Positions 1 through 11,602 of a DNA stretch of 64,000 nt are shown here, one piece after another. The notes below the pieces were generated by a model. The model saw only the letters and a program-made list of their open reading frames with translations, did no database searches and was not told the origin of the DNA. The stretch spans positions 54,121,401 through 54,185,400 of the forward strand of contig NC_133529.1 in the NCBI RefSeq assembly GCF_048544455.1. Reading direction: 5' to 3'. The translations under genes were made by a program, and so were the position numbers. Every line of letters begins with the position of its first letter. Position 1 is the first letter of the stretch. The stretch comes from Silene latifolia. Taxonomy: Eukaryota > Streptophyta > Magnoliopsida > Caryophyllales > Caryophyllaceae.

Positions 1-1639
1 TCGTCCGTGAAAGTGATAAAATATCTATAGCCATCTCTAGCGGTAATTGACATAGGTCCACATACGTCCGTATGTATGAGTCCTAATAGGTCACTAGCGC
101 GCATTCTAACACCTTTGAAGGAAGTTCGAGTCATCTTGCCAATGAGACATGATTCACACGTGCCATATGCAGAAAATCCGAATGAGGGAATAGTCCCATT
201 ATCGACGAGTTTCTTTACGCGTTTCTCATTTATGTGTCCCATTCGACAATGCCATAGATAAGTTTGATCTTTGTCACCAACCTTTAATTTCTTATTATTC
301 ATGTGTAATACTTCCGTGGTTTGATCTAAGATATAAATTCCATTCATGGAAACTGCTTTGCCATAAATCATTTCATTAAAAGAGAAAATACAACTATTAT
401 CCTTTATTGAAAATGTAAAACCGTCTTTAGCAAGTACGGAAACAAAAATAATATTCTTAGATAAACTGGGTACATAGTAACAGTTATTTAAAGATAACTC
501 AAAACCACTAGGGAGTTGGATTACATATGTTCCCTTCGAGGCAAAGAAGAACTCGTGCTCCATTCCGACTCGCAGTCCACATCACCTTTTTCGAGAGGTA
601 TGATGTTCTTTAGGCCCTGCAAATGATTACACAGATGAGAACCACAACCAGTATCTAGTACCCAAGTTCCGAAACTTGCATGGTTAATCTCAATCATATG
701 AATATAAGATGACATACCAACAGGAACGACGCGGCCTGCCTTGATGTCCTCACGGTAGACGGGACAGTTCCTCCTCCAATGTCCAGTCTTGTGACAATGG
801 TGGCACTCTATGTCACCGCCCTTGCTCTTTGTCTTGCCCTGTGAGCCACTAGTCTCACCAGGCGCACTCTTACCGTTTCCTGGCTTCTTAAACTTTGGCT
901 TACCTACAGCTAGGTCGCCACGAGCCTTGCCCTTACCTTTACCTTTGTTGTGAATCGTGAGAACATCCTGCTTCATGCTCCCACTCAATTTCATATCCTT
1001 CTCGGTCTGTACGAGAAGGGAGTGTAGCTCATGAGGACTCTTTTTCAAGTCATTCATGTAGTAGTTCGCCCTGAAAAGGGCAAAACCATCGTGAAGAGAA
1101 TGAAGCATTCGGTCAATGACAATGCTCTCACTGATTCTACAATTCAGTGACTCCAGTTTCTCGACATTCTCAATCATGTGAAGAATGTGTGGGCTAACCG
1201 GTTGGCCCTTCTGGAGTTTCGCATCAAAGAAGCGACAGTTATGCTCATATGTAACGATTCTCAGTGCCTTTGAGAACTCGTTAGTGAGCGTGGTGAAAAT
1301 CTTGTTTGCACCTTGGGCAATGAAGCGTCTCTGCAAATTGGTTTCCATTGCAAAGATGAGTACGTTCTTTATCGCACCCGTTTCCATAACGAAATCACTA
1401 TAAGCGAGTGACTCGTTGACTCCTGCATTTGGGCCTGGGTTGACCGGTATTGGCTCAGTTAAATACCTGAGCTTACCGTCAGCAGTGGCAACATTCCGTA
1501 GTGCCGCCTCCCAGTCCGCAAAATTGGACCCATCATTCTTCAGTCGAGTGGACTGATTCATTTGGTCCATGAACATTTTAAGCCAGGACGAACGATCTAG
1601 TGTGGCACTAGGCATTGGGATTGCGTTATTTCCAGCCAT
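1..1639 (-). pseudogene. gag-pol: Copia-1 gag-pol polyprotein, 5' part (gag, zinc knuckle, protease, start of integrase)
   Basis: The reading frame begins at an ATG at 1639 (MAGNNA); an upstream in-frame ATG at 1711 exists, but the family start fits 1639 better. In order it shows a UBN2-type capsid region, a basic GKGKGK stretch, a CCHC zinc knuckle (CHHCHKTGHWRRNC, near 800) and the protease active site DTGCGSH near 640. At about 570 a one-base frameshift breaks the frame. The next frame continues through the GAG-pre-integrase domain (LWHCRMGH, then CESCLIGKM) to HTDVCGPM at the window's left edge, which is the start of the integrase core. Gag would package the element RNA, protease would cut the polyprotein and integrase would insert the cDNA. 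The rest of pol lies outside the window. The Ty1/copia assignment is firm from domain order; a Tork-like clade is an inference. Confidence 0.9.
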
Positions 1640-3209
1640 TTGTTGTAACAGTATTATTGATAATAAGCGTGTTCTACACTGCGAAAGAAGAATAAAATAA
1701 TATGCATGCATCGTTTTTATTTTAAGTCTAATGAACTAATGTCATAACGTGAAGACTCAAAAACATTTATACAATTGACCTCCCTCAAGAATTATATAAA
1801 TGACCCCAAGACTCAATTCTCTGTAAATTGATAAGCTAACCTGTTAGCTAATTCTACCGTTAGAATTCTTGGTCGATAAATTTCTGTAAATACTATCTTT
1901 AGTCCATCATAATCACGAGAAACTCTTCGGACTATAATGTTGAGGTAAACTAAGTCAACACAACTACTTACCCAACGTAGAAGGGGTCATATTAGGCCTA
2001 CCGACGAAGAAGGGATTCATAGATGTTTGCCCTTATAAAGACTAATCTCAATTTCCGTTTTAGAGGAAGATCCCATCAACTTTTTAATTCATTTTAAGTG
2101 AACTATAATCTAGCATGCGAGAATGATTTAAACTAAGGTGATGGCTTAAAGATGTGACATTCGCATGTCCATGAAAACTAACATATAACTATATGAGTCA
2201 ATTTTCATGCATTTTAGTAGTAGGTGGTTTGGTTTTAGGCGGAATATGATGCAATTACTAGCATGTGAATGAAAAGCAATAAAATGAAAAACGTAAAAAA
2301 AACAGTAAAAGTCCTAGTGTGGCCTATCCTATCAAAATGAACAATAAATACAAGTTTGGAATCCATCCTTGGACCCGAGAAGCTTGTCTTGATGTTCCAT
2401 CTTGATCCATGTAGCGGGAGTGAGCTTGAATCTTCATCTTTAGTCTTCTTTGAAATTACAATAATTAAAATTACATAATTGACCTATTAATTACATTCTA
2501 ATTTCAAAACCCAAAACTAAAATAAAAGAGATTCGAGATCTCATAATTACATAAAAATCATGTTTCCTTCATTACGAAAACATGATTGACTAAGGCCACA
2601 CTAAGTATTACAAATTACAACCGATTGCAAAAATTAAATACGTAAATAAAATTCATTCATTCGATTCATTCAACAAAAATAAAAGCATCAACTAAAATAA
2701 ATTAAACATACATAATACAATACATTAATTATGTTGATTAATTTATCCAAACCACCTATTTAAATTAAATTAAGTGACAATTCCGCAATTTAATCACATT
2801 AATTCATACTCAATCCATATTAAACTTGTAATATGAATTCTATCCGTCAAAATTTTAAACTGCTTTAAAATAACTCGGTATCATTAAATTGTGAACCGAT
2901 TCACAATAACTAATTGGCCAAAATAAAAAAAAACAAAATCCAATGCTTTAAATATGTCTCGGCCAAAAAAAAACAAAATTTTTTTTTTTTTTTAATTGTC
3001 ACGGCTGAAATAAAAACAACCCCTTTCCTATTTTAATTTGGTAAATAGGAAAAAAAAACAAGGAAAAACTTTCCATAAAAATTTTTCTCCATCTTTTTCG
3101 GCAAAAGGCAATAAAAAAAACTTTCCTATTTTTTTTTCTTTTCCTTTTCTCGGTTTACCAAAACCAAAAATTAACATTTTTTTTTTTCCGTAAACCCTAA
3201 AAACGCCCT

Positions 3210-3248
<39 letters not shown>

Positions 3249-3642
3249 GGCACTTATGCCCTAATTCAAAGATATGATGAAAAAGTTTAAGTTGCTATTA
3301 GGACATGATTTAGCAAATACATTAACAAACATGATTAATCGTATATGCTAAAACTATATAGCAAAAACGAATTCTTATATCAATGACATGATGATACTAT
3401 ATGTAATTTAACTTAATCTGCATTAAATCAAAATCTACCAAATTCTTCATATGATAATTTTAACCGATTAAAACAATGATATGATCTATAGAAATTGGTT
3501 ATATATCATCAAACAAAAGGAAAAAAAAACGGCACAATAAAAATTTTCGAATCACAAAAGGAAACCCTAATTTTTTCGAAAATCAGGTTATGTTTACATA
3601 CAATTTTTATGAAAATCATCAAGATTAAAATCGTAGCCTAGT
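1640..3642 (-). other. Copia-1 untranslated leader between PBS and gag
   Basis: About 2 kb of AT-rich sequence without a convincing ORF lies between the primer-binding site and the gag start. It contains a run of 35 T (3212-3246) and other A or T runs. A similar long leader, with matching short stretches, lies upstream of Copia-E gag (62145-63490), so this is a normal part of this copia family rather than foreign sequence. I see no gene in it. Confidence 0.6.
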
Positions 3643-3654
3643 GCTCTGATACCA
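3643..3654 (-). promoter_or_regulatory. Copia-1 primer-binding site, initiator tRNA-Met type
   Basis: The minus strand reads TGGTATCAGAGC, complementary to the 3' end of plant initiator tRNA-Met. It lies two bases inside the LTR end at 3657, the expected place for minus-strand priming. This fixes the orientation of the element and the inner boundary of its 5' LTR. Confidence 0.93.
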
Positions 3655-3984
3655 CTTGTGGGAAATAAGTCTTTATACTTCCCTTAAACTAGAAGGATTA
3701 TAACGATTTAATGCAGATGATCAATGGTCATAAAATAAAATACATAAACAAAAGTAAAGGATTCAGAAATAACCTTTGGTCCTAGCAAATATGGCCTAAG
3801 AACAATATCAAAATTGATATTCGCCTATTAGTTGCACCCAAGACGATCTGAGATATGCCCTTTGATTATGCTAGAAATCAATCTAAAATTTTCTGTAAAA
3901 TTTTATGTCTTTGTGTTCTTGTGATGAGAAAGAGGAGGCAAAGTCAGAAAAAGTATTAGGTCAGAAATAATTCTCTACCTTTCT

Positions 3985-3993
3985 TTTTATATA
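3985..3993 (-). promoter_or_regulatory. Probable TATA box of Copia-1 LTR
   Basis: The minus strand reads TATATAAAA about 640 bp from the LTR start and about 330 bp before its end. It is the best TATA-like match in a position suitable for the U3/R boundary. Transcription start was not tested. Confidence 0.5.
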
Positions 3994-4113
3994 GACCGAA
4001 ATCCGAAATCAATTAGGAAAGAAATAACCTCCTAATTTTCCAAACAGGACCGAAAATAAGGAGTGTATTTTCCTTATTTTGGTCTTTCCAAAAATATATA
4101 AAGTGTGTTAAAT

Positions 4114-4180
4114 TGTCATCTAGTGAGGATCGAACCCATGACCTCTTGGCTTGTGTACCCTCACTATTACCACTATGACA
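4114..4180 (-). other. tRNA-like segment inside Copia-1 LTR
   Basis: This 67-nt stretch is bounded by exactly complementary hexamers (TGTCAT at its 5' end and ATGACA at its 3' end on the minus strand), like an acceptor stem. It contains a B-box-like GGTTCGATCC (plus positions 4127-4136) and an A-box-like TAGTGGTAATAG near its 5' end. The spacing resembles a tRNA or the tRNA-derived head of a SINE. The anticodon arm is not clear and there is no tail, so it is not called a functional tRNA. It could also be chance plus selection for a Pol III-like motif. Confidence 0.4.
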
Positions 4181-4631
4181 CATTCAACTTGTTGATATTA
4201 AATACAACTGATTATATTTAACTACGAATTAACAGATTAATTCGTCCAAACTAACCTTATATATATTTAATTAAATATAACTTATTATATTTAATTTACG
4301 AATTTACAGTTAATTCGTCTCAACTTAATATTATTTAATTTTCATTAAATAATTATCTCATCAACACATTGACTAACTTTTTAGTCATTTTGGGCATCAA
4401 TGTAATTATATTTCTATAACCACATTTCTCAAATACGTCCTATAGGTGTGACCTTTAGGAGAAGCGATTGATCACCGCCACTCAGATGATAATAACGCGA
4501 CTTTCTAGCAAGCCAACCGTTATTAGGTAAACGTTAATCAACTGATTAAATATACGAAGTATACCCTTGTGAACCTGTAAGAGATTTACAAATGTTATCA
4601 CACTAATTTGTGGAGGACACCAGCTCCAACA

Positions 4632-6156
4632 CTAGCTTATGCATGCACAAGATCCGACTAGAAGAGAATGCGAATCCGATAAGGCAACCCCAACGATGAT
4701 TAAACTCACCAATGATGGAAGTGGTAAAGAAGGAGGTTATAAAGCTATTGCAAATGGGTATTATTTATCCTACTAGTGATTCCTAATGGGTAAGTCCTAC
4801 CCAAGTGATACCAAATAAGGGTGAGTGACGGTAGTTAAAACACCCAAGGAGCCTTAATTCCCACCCGCTTGCAAACGGGGGAGGGGGAGTGTGTATTGAC
4901 TACCGCCACCTCAACGCGGTGACATTAAAGGATTATTTCCCTCTACCCTTTCTAGATCAAATGCTAGAAAGGCTAGGAGGAAAAGCATTCTATTGCTTTT
5001 TAGACGGGTACTCCGGGTACTTTCGAATTCCCGTCAAACAGGAGGACCAGTCCAAAACTACTTTCACATGCCCTTTTGGGACATTTGCCTAGCGTAGGAT
5101 GCCTTTTGGCTTATGTAATGCACCGGTAACTTTACAACGGTACATGATGAGTATCTTCTCCGGTCTTGTAGAGCGTATTTTGGAAGTCTTCATGGCTGAT
5201 TTCACGGTCCATGAAGACTCCTTTAAGTCATGTCTCGGCCACCTAACTATAGTCTTGACACGATGCATTGACTCTCACCTTATCTTAAACTCCGAAAAAT
5301 GTCATTTAATGGTGAGTAATGGCATCGTGTTGGAACACATAGTGTCCAAAAGAGGGATAGAAGTTCATGTGGCAAAGGTTGACGTAATTCAAAGTTTGCT
5401 ATACCCAACTAATACTCGGGACATTAAGTCGTTTTTAAAGCAAGCGAGTTCTCTAGGAGACTTATAAAGGAATTTTCAAAAATTGCTAACCCTCTTTGCA
5501 AGCCTCTTGCACAAGGATGCAGAGTTTTTGTTTGATGATGAATGTAAGAAGGCATTTGATCTCTTGAAGGAAAGGCTCGTTTCAGCTCCGATCATACAAT
5601 CACTAAGATGGGGATCTCCCATTTGAAATTATGACGGATGCTAGTGATTTTTCTATGGGGGCCGTGCTAGGCCAAAGGGAAGGAAAATCTCCATATGTGA
5701 TCCAATATGCATCATCTCTTCTTAATGACGCCCGAAGAAACTACACCAAAACTGAAAAAGAGTTTCTAGCGGTGGTCTACGCATTGGAAAAATTCTGATC
5801 ATACCTTGGGACCAAGGTCATAGTCTGCACCGATCATGCGGTTATTAGACAATTGGTAAACAAAAAAAGATACAAAGTCAAGGCTACTCCGGTGGGTGCT
5901 ATTTTTGAGTGAGTTTGATGTTGAAATCCGAGACCAAAAGGGCACCTCCAATGTAGTGGCAGATCATTTAAGTAGGTTGACTCTTGATGGAAGGATTCCT
6001 AAGGAGTTTGAAGGAGTGAACGACGATCTACCCCATGAATCACTTGACGGACTAAGGGTGATGGAACCTTGGTGGTATGCCAACTTAGGAAATTAATTGG
6101 TGACTAAGAAGTTTCCTACTTCCTTGTCATCAAGTCAACGCAACAAAATTAAGGCA
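4632..6156 (+). pseudogene. pol: Athila-G pol: reverse transcriptase and RNase H, broken
   Basis: This is Ty3/gypsy pol of the Athila lineage. The N-terminal RT part (4640-4880) has in-frame stops near 4785. The palm region starts at CIDYRHLN (about 4892) and reads through DGYSGYF to a TAG at 5090, then continues with RRMPFGLCNAP. The catalytic loop is FMADF, so one of the two catalytic aspartates of the usual FMDDF is lost. RNase H follows, with MTDASDF near 5635 and YTKTEKEFLAVVYALEKF, then a stop at about 5797. The VADHLSRL motif at 5958 is typical of Athila. The left end is cut by Copia-1, the right end by solo LTR S1 at 6157. It cannot encode an active enzyme. Confidence 0.9.
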
Positions 6157-7953
6157 TGATGAGAGTGTTGTTGAGGCTCTCAATCAAACACATTTATATT
6201 TCTCAACAAACAACTAGTTAGTGGTTAAGTCGAGGTCGATCCATGGGACGGGGGGACGGGGGGGGGGGGGTACTCAAATTGTTCAATCTAATTATGGTTG
6301 TGCTTGGGGTTGTCACAATTGTAATGAGTTGATGATTCTAATCTAATAAAAGTAATAAACAAGCAACAAAAGGAAAGATGTAAACAAATGACTAAAAGTG
6401 CTAGGATATCATGGGTTCATAGGGGATTCATGGGAGTTGATCATACAAACATTTTCTCAATTATATGCAAGCACTTATTGTTGTGATGGGATCGAGTTAG
6501 TGTATATCTTACAATCCCTAAGAAGGTTTGGGTCCTGGAGCCGAATCGATTAGATTGTACAACACCTACAAGTCGACTTAGTCCTTCCTATTCAACTATA
6601 TGCATGGTCTAATGAGACTCGAGTTGGTTTATGTCTTACAAGTCTCATTGAAAAGATAAGTGATGGGTAAAAAATGCAAGGATTCATAGGCTCGCATTTC
6701 ATCAAACATAACATGTGCATAAGTTGAAATCACAACAAGCAAGCAAATAAATTATGTGAACATATTAGACTAAGCATGAATCAATCCCCATGTTGGTTTC
6801 CCCTAATTACCCATTAATCCTAGCTAAGAGACTACTCACTCATTATCAAGTTTAACATGCTAACAAGGTTGTCAATCATATTAACAAGGCAAAACATGAT
6901 GAACAAGTAAGAAAGATTAACAATAATTAAAACAAGGATTAAGAGAATTATACCTATGGAGATTCCAAAATAATAATGCAGAGAATAATATAAGTACTTG
7001 ATGATTGATGGAAGTTTGTCAATCTCCAAATAAACCCAAATGATCTTCTAATTACCCAATAATAAATTTGAATTACTCAATAATAAACTTGAACAATAAT
7101 TAAAGAAAGATTAATGTGTAATTTTGTGGAAAGATTAAAGGATAATCTATTCTAATCTACTCCTAATCTAATCTAAGGAAAGTTGATCTAATCTAAGAAA
7201 GCTTGATTTAATCTAAGGAAACTTTTTCCTTTGATTATTACAAATGGAGTATATATAGTGGTACATCATTAGGTTAGGCAAGGGTAGATTAGTAAATATC
7301 ATTGCTAAGTGTTGAGTAGGGAAATGCTCCTCTCGAAGGAGATGTGCATATCCTAGGACTGGGATGCTCATCCCGAGCTTGGAATGCGCGGATCCACAAA
7401 CAGACTATTCTGAAAATGGCACAGCAGCTTGGGACGAGCGGATTGGTCTCGGGACGCGCGAATCCCGGGACAGCTTGTCTATTTGAGCTCGGATTGTAAA
7501 ACGGACGTCATTTCCTCATCCGGACTTCTATTGGAGTGATTCAATAGCCTAGATCACTTGATTTTTTGACGCCGTTTCATCTAGAATACTTTCAGAGCCA
7601 AAAAATCAACTCTTGGTTTGGGTTCCGAGCAATTTCTTCTTGCAATGGCTTCTTTCTCGTCATCCTTGCTTTTAAGCCTATGATCCTTCTATATACTCTT
7701 TATTCCTACATCATTGGTCATCATTCTTGCCTCCTCTTCATACTAGTCCATACAATATCATCAAAAAGCTTCCAAATATGCACGGGAGAGGGGGAATTCC
7801 GCCTCATTATCTTCTTTCCTACAAAACATATACAATGTAATAGGAATACCAAATAGGAAGGATTTGACGGATAAAATGGCCATGAAATGCTATATTAGTA
7901 TGCAAAATAGGTTCAATTAGGGGACTAAATGCGCGCAATTACGAGTCACATCA
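6157..7953 (-). mobile_element. Solo LTR S1 (1797 bp) inserted in Athila-G pol
   Basis: It has TG...CA ends (minus-strand start TGATGTGACTCG, end CTCTCATCA) and is flanked by a 5-bp direct repeat AGGCA at 6152-6156 and 7954-7958. Removing it with one repeat restores the integrase reading frame around the site. There is no internal region, PBS or PPT, so this is a solo LTR left by recombination between two LTRs. It holds a G-rich tract at 6246-6270 and GC-rich short palindromes near 7330-7480. Small ORFs inside (for example 6832-7029 and 7566-7856) resemble no protein I know. The family looks Athila- or Tat-like; the exact clade is not certain. Confidence 0.88.
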
Positions 7954-8209
7954 AGGCAAATGCTAGGTTCTATATTTAGGATGACCCATACTTCTGGGAG
8001 ATGTGCCAAGACCAAGTAATTCGACGTTGTGTGCAGAATATGGAGATTCCGACCATTCTTAAAGATTGCCATGAATATATTTGCGGAGGTCACTTTGGGC
8101 CTCAATGAACGGCAAGGAAGGTACTAGAGTGTGGGTTTTATTGGCCCAATATTTTCAAAGATGCCCACATTTTCACAAAGACTTGTGATAGATGCCAAAG
8201 GTGTAGAAG
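7954..8209 (+). pseudogene. pol: Athila-G pol: integrase zinc-binding domain
   Basis: The frame resumes straight after S1 with ANARFYI, a TAG at 7977-7979 where the family has Trp, and then DDPYFWE. The H2C2 zinc finger follows: a His in DCHEYICGGHFGP and the pair CDRCQRC near 8180-8200. A TGA interrupts at about 8107. The domain binds zinc at the integrase N-terminus. The sequence stops at 8209 where a chromovirus LTR begins, so the catalytic core is absent here and should lie beyond the nest. Confidence 0.88.
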
Positions 8210-8403
8210 TGTAATACCCCGTATTTTATTATCTTGGTCAAAGACTAGTCAACGGTAAATGGGTAAATATATATTTTATAAAACTATATTATATTTATAC
8301 GAGTTATGTTATAATAGACGGTAATTATAATAACGACAATAATACATCATACATATACATGTATACACTCCCACCTACCACTATATACCCCCACCTTATC
8401 CAT
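8210..8403 (+). repeat. Chromovirus LTR H, first part
   Basis: It starts TGTAATACCCCGTA, a start seen in chromovirus (Tekay/Del-like) LTRs, directly after Athila-G integrase sequence. It is interrupted at 8404 by Athila-A and resumes at 21952 after the 5-bp target duplication TCCAT (8399-8403 and 21947-21951). Confidence 0.7.
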
Positions 8404-9895
8404 TGATACGTCTGTCGTGTACCTATCAAAAATAAACTAACTAAACTAACTATATAGCTAGGGAAGTCAGGTCGATCTCCTCAGGGAGGCAAGATATCTG
8501 TAGAAGTCCGTCTATTTGGTCACAAATGGGGGGGGGGGGGGGGTTGTTTGAATTGGTTTTCTAAACTAAAAAGGTTTAAGGGAAAGAGAAGTAAAGAAAG
8601 AGCAATAAAAGCAGAGAAAGATGATAAACTATCAGATAAAAGGGGACATGTCAGGATTTTGGTTCACTACGGTAGTCCAGTGACTCAACTGTAAACAACT
8701 TAGACAAATTAATGCGAGAGGGATATGGAAAGGTCCTTTCGGTCCACTTTCTATCCTAAAATACCACTAACTTAACTTTCATCTTCGTCAGGGTAGTCTA
8801 CTGTTCATACCATGCCTATTTAGTCCAATCTTTCGATCTAGGATTAATTTTAGCCAGATTAAAAGGGTGACTCAGAAGCGTGCACTCAACTAAGTCGGTA
8901 AAATACAATTAAATTGCTATGGTGACAGAATCTCACAATTAATTCATCTAACCTATTTACTACATCGTCACATTCCTACCGTAGATCCCCTAATCCCAAC
9001 ATGAATTAGATTTAGCTAGTCATGTTGCTATTAATATTATCAAAACTAACAGCAGATAAATAACCAGCATTCAACATATTAAAACGATGATTAAATTGCA
9101 TAAAAAGTAAATTAGGGCAAAAAGTAAATAAAGCAAGACGAAGAATTAAAACAAATGAAATGAAGTTTATTATTAAGAAAGGAGAAAGAGATTACAATCG
9201 TGCGAATCCGGCGTAAAGAACAATCAAATCCGAGTGAAATAAATCCCAAAATAAAGTTACAGTGAAGGAGAAAATAGTACGTAGTCTTGAATGATAGATA
9301 AACTTTGATAGTAGGAAAATTAGATGCTAATAACCTAGTAACGTAATGCTTAAATAGAAAAACAACTAAGTCCATAAGTTAAAATAAATTCACGGGCTAA
9401 TTAAAGCCCACGCCAGCAGAAACCACTCGATCGAGTGGAATAAAACCACTCGATCGAGCAAGACTCCATAAAATCTATTCGATCGAGTAGAATAGTTACT
9501 CGATCGAGTAACCCCTCTTTATAGCACTTCTGGATCGAGTAGAAAAGCACTCGATCGACCAACCAAGGATGTAGAAACCACTCGATCGACTAACAAAACC
9601 ACTCGATCGAGTCTTCTGTCTTCAATTAAGCTCAAATCCATGCCCGAATGGCTCGTAAACCGTGCCTTCACGCACTCCAATGTAGTATCTCACTCTGGAA
9701 AATCCCGTCTGCTCAAAATGCATGCAAAAAGGACGAAAAATGGTACGATTCCACTACTTTCGCGTTCATTTCTACAAAATGGACAAAACGAACCAAAGTA
9801 GCCAATTCGGGGCATAATGCAATATAAATAGTACAAAAGTACACATAAATACGTGCTAAAATAGGCTAAAAAGACTATATAAAATGCACGTATCA
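8404..9895 (-). repeat. Athila-A 3' LTR (1492 bp)
   Basis: This copy is uninterrupted. It carries a run of 16 G at 8528-8543 and a cluster of CTCGATCGAG-type palindromes at 9425-9605. A possible minus-strand TATAAAG lies inside that cluster near 9518-9525. The short ORF at 9112-9375 recurs in the other LTR copy (21163-21426) but looks like nothing known. Confidence 0.92.
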
Positions 9896-11602
9896 AATCT
9901 CCCCAAACCGAACCTTTACTCGTCCTCGAGTAAACTAAAATGCAACTAATGGAACGGAAATGATAACTCAGAGCTAGCTTAACTTGTCTACTTGAACCAA
10001 TTTAATGCAACAAAAACTAACAGTCATAGCTAAGCAGTCAATACGCAAACGAGTTATAAGCTGTTCAGAAATATAGCCAACCTATCGACCTTGCAAGACC
10101 AACAAAATCGGACTCTCTCGTGGTCACTCTTCTCTCATGAAGCAAAGGGTGAATGTTATATGAAAAAGAGAGAAGGAAAGACAGTCACTCACCTAACTGC
10201 GACCTACATAGCATGCATGCAACAAAAAAGAAAGACAATTCAAGTACTAATGCACACACTCCAACCAATAATGTCCGTCACAGCCGAGGGCTTACAAATA
10301 ATATGGGAATAGTGACGTTCAGGTAAGAAAAGGCAAAACAAGTTATGGTAATGTGGAGGTAAAAGCGTCAAGCTAGTTCCTAACAGGACCATAATAAACC
10401 ATCATCTCAACTGACTGAAAAATCTAAGTACAAGTGCCCTTCATTTGGCACACAGCTCACTAAACTCAAACACAATCTCCTCAAAAATATGGAATAAGAA
10501 TGGAGGAGTTAGACGGTCACAAACTTCCCTTTTTTAACACCGTCTAAACGAATCAAATCATACAAATCAAACCTTTTCCAACTTTTTCTTTTCTTTTTTC
10601 CGTTCACTGTACACGTGAATTTTTTTTTTCTTTTTTCTTCTTTCCGCGTTTTTTTTTTCTTTCTTTTCCAATTCTTTTTTTTTCTTTTTTTTCTTCCTTT
10701 ATTTTCACCAACTCCATACAAAAGATACGGGCCAAACTGCAGACGGAAAATCATACCACAAAAGACATACTAAACTAGCTAGACTAGGCAGGCTTAATTT
10801 TGGAAGTAGCTAATGGGTCAAAAAGGCAAGTTTTGGCTAAAGTGGAGCTAAATGGGTGAAAAGAATAAGAAAAGGGGAAAATTTGCAAGCACCTCCCTGC
10901 ATGTGACACCAAACACAAACCCGAATATGTGCATTTGACAAGAAATTGAATGTCATAAAAGTGAAAAAATGATGAACATGCTATGCAAGGAGTACTACTC
11001 TCAATTCCTAATGAACTGGTCATGAATGTCACCAGTTATGGGCTCTAAAACTCAGAATTTATGGAGTAGTTTGCCAATTTATCAGGTCAAGTCTAAACAG
11101 TCAGCTATATTTGAATAGAAACTCGTAGACTATGCGTATGACAAAGCTAATAACTATCAACAGAAGTGCAAGGCTCAAGTAAAATTGACAAGTTATAGTG
11201 CATTATCATCACGGAAATCTACCGTTCCGACTCAACCTATATGCAAAAATAAACGTGAATATTTTTGAATTTTTGAAATTTTTCTAATTTTTTTGGTTTT
11301 TTTGAATTTTAATGAAGTAAATATATAAATGCAAATGCAAGCTGAAAAATAAACGTGAATGCAAAACAAATGCAAATGCAGACTCAAAAGGATGCAATAC
11401 CCTCCCCAAACCAAAACGGACAACGCCCTCGTTGTCCTCCAGCATACACCAGTAGATATATACAGGGGAACGGGAATATACAAGCAATAAAGAATAAAAG
11501 CAATAAAATAAAAGGAGACAAAAATAAAAGAGTAAGATGTACATACAAAATACGAACTTCCCCAAACCGGCCAGAAAACTGGGGAAGTGAGTAGACAAGT
11601 AG
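9896..11602 (-). other. Athila-A 3' untranslated region and polypurine tract
   Basis: Next to the 3' LTR the minus strand reads GGTTTGGGGAGATT (about 9896-9912), a good polypurine tract for plus-strand priming. The rest is 1.7 kb without a recognisable ORF. 10560-10700 is almost pure pyrimidine (T with some C), which makes lysine-rich spurious ORFs on the minus strand. Confidence 0.65.

Larger units (their letters stand above)
3657..4631 (-). repeat. Copia-1 5' LTR (975 bp)
   Basis: Read on the minus strand it begins TGTTGGAGCTGG at 4631 and ends in CCCACA at 3657, so it has TG...CA termini. It is followed by a tRNA-iMet PBS. The partner LTR lies left of the window, so the target duplication cannot be confirmed; the outer flank is CTAGC (4632-4636), inside Athila-G reverse transcriptase. 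A TATA box is seen at 3985-3993 and an unusual tRNA-like segment at 4114-4180. Confidence 0.9.

Noticed and set aside
4114-4180. A genuine nuclear tRNA gene
   Set aside because: Outer stem and B box fit, but the anticodon arm is unclear and the unit lies within a copia LTR, so only a tRNA-like segment is called.
6157-7953. A host gene interrupting Athila-G
   Set aside because: TG...CA ends plus a perfect 5-bp duplication and no coding support a solo LTR.
10509-10754. Lysine-rich 81-codon ORF
   Set aside because: It arises from a T/C-rich low-complexity tract on the other strand.
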